The notes: a model not told the origin generated them from the letters alone. 36,684 nt of DNA from Deltaproteobacteria bacterium (GCA_023954745.1 JAGSHC010000033.1:1-36684), one strand, 5' to 3'. Positions 7,902 through 18,402 are shown, numbered from the stretch's first letter. A program made the numbers and translations.

Positions 7902-8732
7902 GTGCCGCTGACGTCCTTCCCCCTCCGACACGCAGCCCGCCGCGCCCTCTTCGGGGTCTTCGCTCGCGTGCGCCGGCGAGGAGGGCGTCGCACGAAGGTC
8001 CTCGGCATCGCCCTCGACATCCCCGCTGGGGTCCATCATCCCGGTCTCGACCCCTCCTCCGGGTTCTTTCATCGCACCGTGGGCCCCATGATCGCGCCGG
8101 GCCAACGCGTGCTCGATGTGGGCTGCGGCGCCGGGCTGGGCGCTCTCGTGGCAGCGACCCGAGGTGCAGCCGTCCTCGCCCTCGACGCCGCTCCCACCGC
8201 CCTCGAAGCCACCGCGGCGAACGCCCGCTCCCAGGGGATCGCGGTCGTGGCCTCCCCTCCCGAGCCCGGACAACTCCAGACACTCACCGGCCAGGTACCG
8301 GACGCGCTGGCCGACCCTGCCGTCGTCGGCTCCGATCCCTGGGACCTCGTGCTCTGGAACGCCCCTCAGCGAACTGAATCCCACCGCGCTGCGGTCCTCG
8401 ATGCCCTCCCGACCCTCCCGACCCTCCTCGGCGAGTCGGGCCGCCTTCTGCTCCTCGTCGAGAAGGGCTCAGGCCTCGAAGACCGAGTCCGCGCGGCGAT
8501 GCCGTTCGAGTATCGCGTGGTCGAGCTGGCCCGCGACCTGGGGCTCCGCCCTGCGTTCAGGGTGCTCTGCCTCGGCTTCGACAAGGAGGCGTCCCGGGCG
8601 CGTCGTCACGCCGAGCGCAAGCGCACGAAGGCCGCCAAGGCCGCGGTGTCCCGCCGCAAGTGGGAAGGAAAGGGCGAGAACCCAGCCGCCCCCGCCCCGT
8701 CCTCCGACGAGCCCGTGGAGACCCAGCCGTGA
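7902..8732 (+). CDS. SAM-dependent methyltransferase, RsmC/PrmC-like fold, basic tail
   Basis: A 276-residue class I methyltransferase. The SAM-binding motif I is VLDVGCGAGLGALVAA (70-85), the acidic end of strand 2 is LALDAAPTALEATAANA, and the motif IV position reads DLVLWNAP (148-155), where N-methyltransferases such as PrmC or RsmC have NPP(Y/F). The change from NPP to NAP weakens a base- or glutamine-N-methylation assignment. The C-terminus (from about 228) is a highly basic stretch followed by a Pro/Glu tail, suggesting nucleic-acid or ribosome contact. The GTG at 7902 is chosen because the conserved part begins there; the frame stays open with coding-like composition upstream, so the start is uncertain. 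A small AGGCGC/GCGCCT hairpin lies at 7838-7852. It is the first gene of a four-gene rightward set. Confidence 0.82.
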   Translation: MPLTSFPLRHAARRALFGVFARVRRRGGRRTKVLGIALDIPAGVHHPGLDPSSGFFHRTVGPMIAPGQRVLDVGCGAGLGALVAATRGAAVLALDAAPTALEATAANARSQGIAVVASPPEPGQLQTLTGQVPDALADPAVVGSDPWDLVLWNAPQRTESHRAAVLDALPTLPTLLGESGRLLLLVEKGSGLEDRVRAAMPFEYRVVELARDLGLRPAFRVLCLGFDKEASRARRHAERKRTKAAKAAVSRRKWEGKGENPAAPAPSSDEPVETQP

Positions 8733-9082
8733 GACCACGCCGCATCGCTCGCCGCTTCTACGCGCGCATGACCCACTGGGGCACCCCGCACGTGCACTGC
8801 CCCAGCTGCGGCGGCGACACCACGGTGCCGCGCGCCCACGACGAGCAGATCTGCTTCGTCTGCCACGTGAAGTGGTTCCGACTCGACCTCACCGGGGACG
8901 ACGCCGTGGACTGGGCCGCGATGAAGGCCCGCGCGTCAGAGCTCGGCGCGCGGCATGACGGCCCCGGCGGCAAGCCCAACTGGGCCGTGGTGTGGCGCCC
9001 CCTCCTCGTGGACTGCCCCGACGGCCACGGCGGCAAGCGCACCGAGTCCACCGAGATGGCCTTCGGGTACTTGCTGGGGTGA
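8729..9082 (+). CDS. Small zinc-ribbon protein
   Basis: A 117-residue protein with a four-cysteine zinc ribbon: CPSC at 24-27 and CFVC at 42-45, after a short Arg-rich start (VRPRRIARRFYAR). The remainder is a short mixed domain containing DWAAMKARASELGARHD and NWAVVWRPLLVDCPDG. Its GTG start overlaps the TGA of the methyltransferase gene by 4 nt (GTGA), so the two are probably translationally coupled and functionally linked. An ATG at 8768 would remove the basic leader and is less likely given the overlap. No named family was recognised. A nucleic-acid-binding or protein-protein adaptor role is the usual one for such ribbons. Confidence 0.8.
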   Translation: MRPRRIARRFYARMTHWGTPHVHCPSCGGDTTVPRAHDEQICFVCHVKWFRLDLTGDDAVDWAAMKARASELGARHDGPGGKPNWAVVWRPLLVDCPDGHGGKRTESTEMAFGYLLG

Positions 9083-9128
9083 AGGCTCCGGCGGCGACCC
9101 CGCGCGCCACCGGTCATACTCCCTGACA

Positions 9129-11780
9129 GTGAACGTCCGCTCCACCAGCGCAGCTGACCCTGGGTCCGACGCGCGCGCTCGCCCGCGTGAGGGCAAGCCG
9201 TTGCACATCACCCTGGTCACCCGGCACGACCTGCTGCCCGCCGTGCACGGCGCCGCCGTCAAGGTAGTGCGCACCGCCGAGGCCCTGAGCCGCCAGGGGG
9301 CCGAGGTGACCATCGTCACCGGGGACCGCGAGCACTACCACCGCTATCGCGACGGCAACCACGAGGTCCTGGCATACCACCCTCGCTGGGTCGCCGCGAC
9401 GCGGGTCCCCCGGCGACTGCGCCCCTGGCTCGACCGCCTCGGTCTCCCCGACTACTGGCGCACGGTCGAAGGCCTGCTCGACTCCCTCGGCTACCCCCGC
9501 GACGAGCACATCCTCTACCAACCCCTGGTGGACCCGGAGTTCTGGCTACGCACCATCTACGTGGGCATCCGCCACCGCACCGACTGGTTCCAGGCGGAGT
9601 TCCCCGGCTTCGGCGCCCCCGCCTGGGTGGCCGCCCGCGTCCTGCGCCGCAAGTGCTCGGTCGTGCAGCACAACGTCGAGTGGAAGCGGCTCGAGGACAC
9701 CACGGAGCTTCCCCCCGAGGTCATCCAGCGCCTGCGGGAGATCGAGCTCCAGCTCTGTCATCTGGCCGACGAGGTCATCACCTGCAGCTCCGACGACCGG
9801 GAGCTGATGCTGCCCGACGACTTCGAGCGGGACGAGATCACTGTCATCCCCCACGGCGTCGAGCGCAGCATGTTCGTGGGCAAGAGCGGCGCGGGGGTGC
9901 GCGAGCACTACGGCATCCCTCGCGAGAACGCGCTGCTGTTCTTCCACGGCACCCTTCACTACTGGCCCAACACTGTGGCCTGCCGCGTCTTCGCCGAAGA
10001 GGTCATGCCCCGCCTCGCAGACCGCGGCCGCAACGTATCTCTCCTCGTCGCCGGCATGGGGCCGCCCGAGCGCTACACCCACGCCAACCTCACCTACGCC
10101 GGCTGCGTCGAAGACCTCGCCACCCACATCGCCGCCGCGGACGTGTGCGTCGTCCCCCTGCTCGACGGCGGAGGAACGCGCCTCAAGATCCTCGAGTACT
10201 TCGGTGCCGGCAAAGCCGTCATCTCCACCCGCAAGGGCGCCGAGGGGCTGCTGCTGGAGGACGGCTACGACGTGTTCCTCACCGACGACGGAGACTGGGA
10301 CAGCTTCTGCGACCGCATCGAGGAGCTGCTCGACGCGCCCGACCAGGCCGCCGCCATGGGCCACAACGCGCGGCAGTTCAGCGACGCCTACGACTGGGAC
10401 CGCGTGGGCGCCGCGTTCCTCGACCTCTACGAAGGCCGTGAGGCCGTCCGCGGCACGGACTTCAACGCCACGTTCTCGTCGGAGGTGGAGCGAGACGCCG
10501 CCGGCCTCGCCGCCCAGATGCCCCGCATCGTCGCCGCCCAGACCCAGGCCCACGACCTCATCCTGCGCAAGGAGCGCCGGGGCAACGCCTCCGCTCTCCT
10601 CGACGGTGGCACCGTCCCCGAGGTCGTGCACTGGGACGAGGACCAGGTGCTGCACGAGCTGTCCGAAGAGGACATCACGAAGCACATCCCCGGGGAGCTG
10701 GACTGGCAGAAGCCCCGCACGATGATTCTGCTGCTCAACAAGCGCTGCAATCTCAAGTGCGACTTCTGCGACCTGTGGCACTTCACCGACATGATGCCCT
10801 TCGAGTCGGCCATCACCGTCATCTCCCGGGCGCCGGCCGCCGGGGTGAAGACCCTCGTCATCACCGGCGGCGAACCCTTCATGCACCCCCGCATCTTCGC
10901 CATCATCGAGTACGCCAAGAACCTCGGGCTCGGCGTGAACATCACCACCAACGGCACCCTGCTCCGGCGGGACATGCAGTCGCTGATCAACAGCCGGGTG
11001 GACTCGCTCTCCATCAGCGTCGATGGCTTCGAGGAGACCCACGACGTGTTGCGGGGCGTGGACGGCGCCTACGCAGAGACCATGGCCGCCATCACCGAGC
11101 TGCAGACGCGCACGAAGATCCACCTGAACATCTACTTCGTGGTGACCAACCAGAACGTCCAGGACCTGGTGCAGATCCACGACTTCGCCCAGGACCGCGC
11201 CATCGGCTTCGACTTCTGGCCGGTCAATGGCTACCCACACCTGTACGTCACCGAGGGCGAGCACAAGGCCGCCTACCTCGCCGCTGTCCAGGAGATCGGC
11301 ACCCGCAACGCCGAAGTCGCCGAGCGCATGGACTACTACCAGTACGGCATCGAGTACATGGAGGGGCGCCGCGACCACGTGCGTTGCCTGGGCCTCATCG
11401 AGCAGTTCGGGGTGAACCACGAGGGCAAGCTGGTGCCGTGCTGCGTGTGGGACCAGAAGGGCCTGCAGGTGGGGAGCGCTCTCGACGAGCCCCTGGACCA
11501 GCTCTTCTACAGCCAGCGGGCCCAGGACATGCGCGAGGAGGTGTTCGGCACCGGCTGCCTCGACCAGTGCTTCAACCACTCGCTGTACGAGTTCCAGCAG
11601 GCGACGGGCTTGCCCTTCGTGGTGCAGGAGGCGACGCGGGACGTGGGCAACGATGCCCTCATCAAGGAGTCTGGCCAGGCGCGCGAGGGAGAGGCGAAGG
11701 CACGACGACGCGCTGCATCCAAGGCCCGCCGCGCCAGGGAGCTGGCCGCCAAGGCCCAGGCTGAGGGGAGCGGGCAGTGA
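9129..11780 (+). CDS. Glycosyltransferase family 4 / radical SAM-SPASM fusion protein
   Basis: An 883-residue two-enzyme fusion. Residues about 24-440 form a GT-B glycosyltransferase of the GT4 type: HITLVTRHDLLPAVHGAAVK at the start, VVQHNVEWKRLE and VIPHGVERSMF in the middle, and the sugar-nucleotide site PLLDGGGTRLKILEYFGAGK (343-362). After a linker of about 90 residues comes a radical SAM domain: C540, C544 and C547 in NKRCNLKCDFCDLW, GGEP at 580-583, and SPASM-like cysteines C753, C771/C772, C810 and C814. The tail (855-877) is Lys/Arg/Ala-rich. The GTG at 9129 is chosen; the region upstream belongs to the zinc-ribbon gene, and a TTG just before HITLV is possible. A fusion of these two activities is not one I know from a described pathway. 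Glycan or glycopeptide modification is inference. Confidence 0.9.
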   Translation: MNVRSTSAADPGSDARARPREGKPLHITLVTRHDLLPAVHGAAVKVVRTAEALSRQGAEVTIVTGDREHYHRYRDGNHEVLAYHPRWVAATRVPRRLRPWLDRLGLPDYWRTVEGLLDSLGYPRDEHILYQPLVDPEFWLRTIYVGIRHRTDWFQAEFPGFGAPAWVAARVLRRKCSVVQHNVEWKRLEDTTELPPEVIQRLREIELQLCHLADEVITCSSDDRELMLPDDFERDEITVIPHGVERSMFVGKSGAGVREHYGIPRENALLFFHGTLHYWPNTVACRVFAEEVMPRLADRGRNVSLLVAGMGPPERYTHANLTYAGCVEDLATHIAAADVCVVPLLDGGGTRLKILEYFGAGKAVISTRKGAEGLLLEDGYDVFLTDDGDWDSFCDRIEELLDAPDQAAAMGHNARQFSDAYDWDRVGAAFLDLYEGREAVRGTDFNATFSSEVERDAAGLAAQMPRIVAAQTQAHDLILRKERRGNASALLDGGTVPEVVHWDEDQVLHELSEEDITKHIPGELDWQKPRTMILLLNKRCNLKCDFCDLWHFTDMMPFESAITVISRAPAAGVKTLVITGGEPFMHPRIFAIIEYAKNLGLGVNITTNGTLLRRDMQSLINSRVDSLSISVDGFEETHDVLRGVDGAYAETMAAITELQTRTKIHLNIYFVVTNQNVQDLVQIHDFAQDRAIGFDFWPVNGYPHLYVTEGEHKAAYLAAVQEIGTRNAEVAERMDYYQYGIEYMEGRRDHVRCLGLIEQFGVNHEGKLVPCCVWDQKGLQVGSALDEPLDQLFYSQRAQDMREEVFGTGCLDQCFNHSLYEFQQATGLPFVVQEATRDVGNDALIKESGQAREGEAKARRRAASKARRARELAAKAQAEGSGQ

Positions 11781-13015
11781 ACGTCGACGCGCTGAACCTC
11801 TCGGGCTCCTACATGGTGCTGGAGACCACGAACCGCTGCCCCCTCAAGTGCGGGCACTGCGCCGTGGCCGAGGCGGACTCGGGTCATCCCCACTACAGCG
11901 ACATCAAGCACATGCCCCTGGGCATGGTGCGCGAGCTGTTGGTGGACCTGCGCACGTCGGGCCTGCGCTACGACAACCTCGTGATGTTCTGGCTCGGCGA
12001 GCCCTTGTCGCACCCGCGCTTCGCGGAGATGTACGACCTCATCCTGGAGCACAGCGGCAACGGCGAGATCTTCGGGAAGATCGAGGTCCACACCAACACC
12101 TTCCCGCTGAAGCCCCACATCGCCGACCGCGCGCTGAACGACGCCAAGGTCCCGCAGGTGTGGCACCTGACGCTGGACGCGATTCGGGAAGACACGTTCA
12201 AGGTCATCAAGGGCCTGGACGCGATGAAGAAGTCGCAGAAGCAGGCGCTCTACATGGTGCAGCGGAAGGGCAGCACGTCGGCGCGGTGGCCGAAGCTGGC
12301 CATGCAGTTCATCGTCAGCGACGTGAACGCGGACGAGGCCCCCGAGTTCGTGGAGTTCTGGACGAAGGCCTACCGGGATGCAGGGCTGCCCATCGAGACC
12401 ACCGGCTTTCACGTGCCCGTGGACGGGCCCGAGAACTACATCTTCCTCAAGCAGCTCGACTGCGCGACCCCCGAGGAGCAGGACGGTCAGAACCGGGTGT
12501 ACGCGGGGCTGATGAAGAAGCTGGGGCTGCGCTCGCCGGTGAACCCCAACGCCGAAGAGGCGGTGGCGTCCTCGGTGCCCCGCACCCTGAAGACCCCGTG
12601 CTCGGGCTTCTACCTGTCCCCCACCATCGGCAGCGACGGGCGCGTCACCGTGTGCACGCGAGACAACAGCTATCACAACGTCGTGGGCAACCTCGTCGAC
12701 CAGAGCTTCTCGGAGCTGTGGCTGCGCAACCCGTGGCTGAACCGGCGCCGCCAGATGGTGGCGCGGGGCGACTACAGCGAGCTTCCGTACTGCCAGGGAT
12801 GCTTCATCCCGAGCTCGGTGAACTACTCGGGCATCACGCAGAGTCAGATCGAGGGCTTCTTGCACGGAGCGGAGCTCGATGGCACGCGGGTGCAGGCCCC
12901 CGACGGGCTCCCGCCCTGGGCGAGGCCCTACCCAGACGAGTACAGCGGACGCGAGGTGGAGCTCACCTACGGGGACCGCACGGGTCCGCGGGAGCTGGTG
13001 CAGATCGGCGGCTAG
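11777..13015 (+). CDS. Radical SAM/SPASM protein coupled to the fusion gene
   Basis: A 412-residue radical SAM enzyme. The cluster motif is C21-C25-C28 in TTNRCPLKCGHCAVAE; the SAM-binding strand reads FWLGEPLSHP (71-80) in place of GGEP. A SPASM domain follows with C275 (TPCSGFYL), C293 (GRVTVCTRD), and C339/C342 (LPYCQGC), preceded by the family pattern GNLVDQSFSELWLRNPW. SPASM proteins commonly modify peptides or mature cofactors through auxiliary Fe-S clusters. The GTG start overlaps the stop of the upstream fusion gene by 4 nt (GTGA), so the two radical SAM proteins are almost certainly made together. Both genes begin at the same short sequence CAGTGAACGTC. No precursor peptide was found close by. 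Confidence 0.92.
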   Translation: MNVDALNLSGSYMVLETTNRCPLKCGHCAVAEADSGHPHYSDIKHMPLGMVRELLVDLRTSGLRYDNLVMFWLGEPLSHPRFAEMYDLILEHSGNGEIFGKIEVHTNTFPLKPHIADRALNDAKVPQVWHLTLDAIREDTFKVIKGLDAMKKSQKQALYMVQRKGSTSARWPKLAMQFIVSDVNADEAPEFVEFWTKAYRDAGLPIETTGFHVPVDGPENYIFLKQLDCATPEEQDGQNRVYAGLMKKLGLRSPVNPNAEEAVASSVPRTLKTPCSGFYLSPTIGSDGRVTVCTRDNSYHNVVGNLVDQSFSELWLRNPWLNRRRQMVARGDYSELPYCQGCFIPSSVNYSGITQSQIEGFLHGAELDGTRVQAPDGLPPWARPYPDEYSGREVELTYGDRTGPRELVQIGG

Positions 13016-13107
13016 GTCAGCGCGGAGGTCTCGTCCTGGAGCGAGAACACCGGGTGCTCCGCCGAGGGAACCTGGGCCATGCGCCCCGAGCGGCTCTCCG
13101 CGGCCGA
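13012..13107 (-). other. Coding-like stretch in frame after the MAPEG stop codon
   Basis: Between two convergent genes, the frame of the leftward MAPEG gene continues past its TAG for 31 sense codons to a second TAG that overlaps the stop of the radical SAM gene. It reads SAAESRSGRMAQVPSAEHPV and on to DETSALT, and contains an ATG at 13080 that could open a 22-residue peptide. Nearly every third position is G/C. The opposite strand in frame with the radical SAM gene looks equally coding-like because the third positions coincide, so the strand is uncertain. It may be a decayed C-terminal extension, a readthrough tail or a microprotein. Confidence 0.3.
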
Positions 13108-13497
13108 CTACAGAAGCGCGGAACCCACCATCACCATGCCCGCCACGCTGCCGGCCCAGGCGAGGGTGCGCACCCAGGGGGTGCCGGTCACGTAGACGAC
13201 CGCGTGCAGGATGCGGCAGCCCAGGAAGATCTGGGCGCCGAGGGCGGAGGTGTCGTCGCCGGAGCCGGTCACGTGCACCACGAGAACCAGGAGGCCAAAC
13301 ATGGCCAGGTTCTCTTGCAGGTTCTTGCTGGCTCGGTCGGCGCGTTGGGCCCACGCCGGGAGCGGCTCCCCAACATCCTCGCGAGGGCTCACCGCCCACC
13401 CGACCCCGTTCGTCACCAACCCCGGCGTGGCCGCGATCAGGATCAGAGCAAACTGCAGGCCGACGCTGGCGACCAGCATCCATAGATCGGTCGTCAT
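13108..13497 (-). CDS. MAPEG-family membrane protein
   Basis: A 129-residue protein with about four hydrophobic helices, of the MAPEG family (membrane-associated proteins in eicosanoid and glutathione metabolism). Conserved features are visible: [19 protein letters not shown] in the middle, [19 protein letters not shown], then [18 protein letters not shown] at the end. Bacterial members often conjugate glutathione or are of unknown activity; no substrate can be named. The ATG at 13497 has a GGGAGG ribosome-binding site 6 nt upstream. It lies 42 bp downstream of the lon stop in the same direction and converges with the radical SAM/SPASM gene. Confidence 0.88.
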   Translation of the reverse strand: MTTDLWMLVASVGLQFALILIAATPGLVTNGVGWAVSPREDVGEPLPAWAQRADRASKNLQENLAMFGLLVLVVHVTGSGDDTSALGAQIFLGCRILHAVVYVTGTPWVRTLAWAGSVAGMVMVGSALL

Positions 13498-13539
13498 GGC
13501 GCCCTCCCGGTTCGAGCGGCCCCGTCCTCGGGGCAGCGG

Positions 13540-15924
<2,385 letters not shown>

Positions 15925-15954
15925 GGGGGCTTTGTTTCCTGTCTGTGGGAGCGG

Positions 15955-15995
15955 GCTCCGGGACGGAGCGGCCGCAGGCAACCCACGAGGTTGCC
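15955..15995. promoter_or_regulatory. Tandem inverted repeats upstream of lon
   Basis: Two perfect inverted repeats sit 31-71 bp upstream of the lon start, in the divergent region shared with the CoA-transferase gene: GCTCCG / CGGAGC with a 3-nt loop (15955-15969) and GGCAACC / GGTTGCC with a 5-nt loop (15977-15995). The second has the size of a typical repressor operator. It does not resemble the CIRCE heat-shock element. A run of alternating CG lies further right near 16019-16030. Confidence 0.4.
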
Positions 15996-16063
15996 GGAAT
16001 CAGCGGGGAGTTTGAATGACCGCGCGCGCGTGAGCAACTGGCCGGGAGGGGTATGGTGGCGCC

Positions 16064-17245
16064 GTGTCCTGGCCAGCCCCCTCCCTCGAAGGCGTGCGCG
16101 TCCTCGATCTGACCCGCCTCCTCCCCGGTCCCTTCGCGAGCTGGCAACTGGCCGCCATGGGCGCCGACGTCCTCCGAGTGGAGAGCCCCGGGCTGGGCGA
16201 CTACGCCCGCGTGATGCCCCCCTTCGTGGGCGAGGTCTCGGCGCTCTACCACGTCATCAATCGGGGGAAGCGAAGCCTCGTCATCGACCTCAAACAGGAC
16301 GCCGGGAAGCAGCTTCTGCTCGACCTCGTGCGCCGGTCGGATGTGGTGTTCGAGCAGTTCAGGCCTGGGGTGATGGACCGGCTCGGCCTCGGCTACGACG
16401 TGCTCAAGGAGACGAAGGACGACATCATCCTCTGCTCCCTGACCGGCTACGGACAGACCGGTCCCCTCCGCCACGCGGCGGGGCACGACATGAACTACCT
16501 GGCCCTGAGCGGAGTGCTGCACATGCAGGGCACCGCGGGAGGGCCCCCCGCCCTGGGGACTCCGCCCACCGCCGACCTCGTAGGTGCCTGGACGGCGGTC
16601 GTGCAGATCCTCGGGGCGCTGCTCCGCAAGGGCACGACCGGCAAGGGAGCCCACCTCGACGTGTCCATGACCGATGCCGCGGCAGCGTTCGCGGCTCCGT
16701 TCCTCGCTTCCTGGAACGCCACCCTCGCAGACGGAGACCCCGCCCCGGAGCGAGGCCTCGGCCTCCTCAACGGCGGGCTCGCGCAGTACTCGGTCTACGC
16801 CACCAGCGATGGGGGGCACCTCGCCGTGGGCGCCCTGGAGCCGAAGTTCTTCGCGCGGTTCGCCGCGGTCTGCGGTCACCCCGAGTGGATGGAGGTCCCG
16901 CCGCTGCCCGTGCCGGCGCAAGCGGAGCTCCGCGCAGCTGTCGCGGCGGTCGTGGCCACCAAGACTCGGGACGAGTGGGATGCAGCGCTGGACGGCGTCG
17001 ACTGCTGTGTCACCGTGGTGCGCAGGCCGGACGAACTCGGTGCGCAAGCCCAGCTGCGCGAGCGAGGACTGTTGCGGGCAGCTGAGCATCACGGGCAGGC
17101 CGTGCACTGGATCGACACCCCAGTCGGACCGCCGCTTGGCGGCTCGGCGCCAATGCCGGGCGAGCACACGGACGCCGTGCTCTTGGAGCTGGGGATGGAG
17201 CAAGCCGCGATTGACGCGCTGCGCTCCGCAGGAGTGGTGGAGTGA
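16064..17245 (+). CDS. CaiB/BaiF-family CoA transferase or alpha-methylacyl-CoA racemase
   Basis: A 393-residue class III CoA-transferase-family protein. The N-terminal LEGVRVLDLTRLLPGPF is the family signature. The motif GHDMNYLALSG (140-150) is typical of the alpha-methylacyl-CoA racemase branch, with the likely base His141, and Asp171 (PPTADLVGAW) aligns with the catalytic aspartate of the family. Racemases of this group invert 2-methyl branched acyl-CoAs for beta-oxidation; a transferase role is the alternative. The start is a GTG at 16064 with GGGAGGGG about 10 nt further upstream. The stop overlaps the start of a small membrane-protein gene by 4 nt. Confidence 0.92.
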   Translation: MSWPAPSLEGVRVLDLTRLLPGPFASWQLAAMGADVLRVESPGLGDYARVMPPFVGEVSALYHVINRGKRSLVIDLKQDAGKQLLLDLVRRSDVVFEQFRPGVMDRLGLGYDVLKETKDDIILCSLTGYGQTGPLRHAAGHDMNYLALSGVLHMQGTAGGPPALGTPPTADLVGAWTAVVQILGALLRKGTTGKGAHLDVSMTDAAAAFAAPFLASWNATLADGDPAPERGLGLLNGGLAQYSVYATSDGGHLAVGALEPKFFARFAAVCGHPEWMEVPPLPVPAQAELRAAVAAVVATKTRDEWDAALDGVDCCVTVVRRPDELGAQAQLRERGLLRAAEHHGQAVHWIDTPVGPPLGGSAPMPGEHTDAVLLELGMEQAAIDALRSAGVVE

Positions 17246-17433
17246 TTCCGTTCTTCCTCGAGGACTTCTCGGCCTGGACGCCGCGCGACATCGTCGCGTT
17301 GGTGGGCACCTGCCTCATCGTCATCGGCTTGAGCAATCTGGCCGGGGTCGGCCGCAAGAAGGAGGGCAGCAACCTCTCCCGCACCGACAAGGCCATCGAG
17401 GACGACAAGGCCCCGGCGATTCCCGAGGACTGA
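17242..17433 (+). CDS. Small single-pass membrane protein
   Basis: A 63-residue protein with an N-terminal amphipathic start (MIPFFLEDFSAWTPRD), one membrane helix at about 17-34 (IVALVGTCLIVIGLSNLAGV) and a charged, soluble tail (GRKKEG... to IEDDKAPAIPED). The GTG start lies in a GTGA overlap with the preceding CoA-transferase-family gene and has GGAG upstream, so it is probably co-translated. The positive residues after the helix place the tail in the cytoplasm by the positive-inside rule. No family was recognised; the coupling hints at a role linked to the CoA enzyme. Confidence 0.75.
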   Translation: MIPFFLEDFSAWTPRDIVALVGTCLIVIGLSNLAGVGRKKEGSNLSRTDKAIEDDKAPAIPED

Positions 17434-17473
17434 GTTCCCCGGGACCGAAGTCGGTCGCCTACCCTTCTGCGCC

Positions 17474-18280
17474 ATGAAGAGATGCCTCCTCCTTGTTGCG
17501 ATCTGCGTCCTGGCCGTCGCCCCCGCCGGGGCCGAAGAGCCCGCCCCGGCAGTCGTCGGCGGGGCTGAGGCCCCACTGCCCAGCTGGCTCGCCGAGCGCG
17601 CCGAGGACGCCACCTGGCTGCGAGGGACGGGCGAGAACCCCCGCGCCCTCATCAACCTGTGGCCCAGCGGCGTCGAGGTCGTGGTCTACCTGCCGGGCCT
17701 CGTCCCCGCCGCCGTCGTGAGCCGCATCGAGCGCTACGACATCTGGAAGAACACCGACATGGTGGAGAGCGCGCTGTGCACCGACGGCGCCTTCTTTACG
17801 GGGACCCGGGTGCGTATGGCCGGGCTCAGCGCCTTCAGCCCCACGGTGACCGGCTACCGCAAGGACGTGGGGGGCGACCGCTTCTCCATGAGCTGGACCC
17901 TCATGAACGAGGCGGACGCCGAGGCCTGGCTCGCGCGCAATGAGCAGAGCTTCTCACAGATGCTCGGAACCACCGGCCTCGACCGCGAGCTCGACGACTA
18001 CCTCGAGGAGGTCCGCGACAAGCTCGGCACCGTGAGCTCTGTGGACGGGAGCCACACCTACGAGCAGGGCTACTACCGCTACAAGCAGGAGATTCACTCG
18101 CGAAGCAAGCTCCAGGAGTCCCTGGTCCGCAGCTTCGGTGCAGGGCCTCAGCTCAAAGCGGCGCTCAAGTCCGCGCTGTTCAGCGCCGGACGGGTCGATC
18201 TGGCGGGGAAGGCCGGGGAGAAGGGCGTGCTCTTCGATGTGCGCGGCGCGTCCCAGTCCACGGTGCGCCCGGGGACCTGA
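17474..18280 (+). CDS. Exported protein of unknown function
   Basis: A 268-residue protein with a clear Sec signal peptide (MKRCLLLVAICVLAVAPAGA, cleavage near residue 20). The mature part has PSWLAERAEDATWLRGTGEN, VEVVVYLPGLVPAAVVSRIE and a patterned middle (GYRKDVGGDRFSMSWTL) before a helical C-terminal region rich in Tyr, Glu and Lys (YLEEVRDKLGTVSS... YYRYKQEIHSRSKLQ). The pattern recalls secreted lipid-binding (START-like) proteins, and another START-like gene lies nearby, but the match is weak. A short GACCGA/TCGGTC inverted repeat (17443-17456) lies upstream of the ATG at 17474. Periplasmic location is expected. Confidence 0.75.
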   Translation: MKRCLLLVAICVLAVAPAGAEEPAPAVVGGAEAPLPSWLAERAEDATWLRGTGENPRALINLWPSGVEVVVYLPGLVPAAVVSRIERYDIWKNTDMVESALCTDGAFFTGTRVRMAGLSAFSPTVTGYRKDVGGDRFSMSWTLMNEADAEAWLARNEQSFSQMLGTTGLDRELDDYLEEVRDKLGTVSSVDGSHTYEQGYYRYKQEIHSRSKLQESLVRSFGAGPQLKAALKSALFSAGRVDLAGKAGEKGVLFDVRGASQSTVRPGT

Positions 18281-18385
18281 GCCAGAGCCCTGACAGGAGG
18301 CCGGCCCGTCCGCGGACATGCTGCGACCCCGCCCCAGACGCGGCCCTCCCGGGCCAAACGCGCGACGCCTCTCCAATGCAGCAAC

Positions 18386-18402
18386 TTGGCACGCCCCCTG
18401 CT
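18386..18402 (+). promoter_or_regulatory. Sigma54 (-24/-12) promoter
   Basis: TTGGCACG followed by four bases and CTGCT matches the sigma54 consensus TTGGCACG-N4-TTGCW at all but one element base; GG (18388-18389) and GC (18400-18401) are exactly 12 bp apart. Transcription would start near 18413, 34 nt before the ATG of the 90-residue gene, with a GGAGG site between. A sigma54 activator is encoded at 31550-33376, but a link is not shown. Confidence 0.7.

Noticed and set aside
9546-11579. Very long open frame on the minus strand (over 670 codons) opposite the fusion gene
   Set aside because: Its residues are a repetitive Val/Leu/Asp/His/Gly mix with no domain, created by the strong third-position GC of the rightward gene, which has clear motifs in both domains.
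9129-13015. RiPP precursor peptide for the radical SAM proteins
   Set aside because: I looked for short Cys-, Gly- or repeat-rich ORFs with a ribosome-binding site on both strands beside these genes and found none convincing; the 22-codon frame at 13012-13080 is reported only as coding-like sequence.
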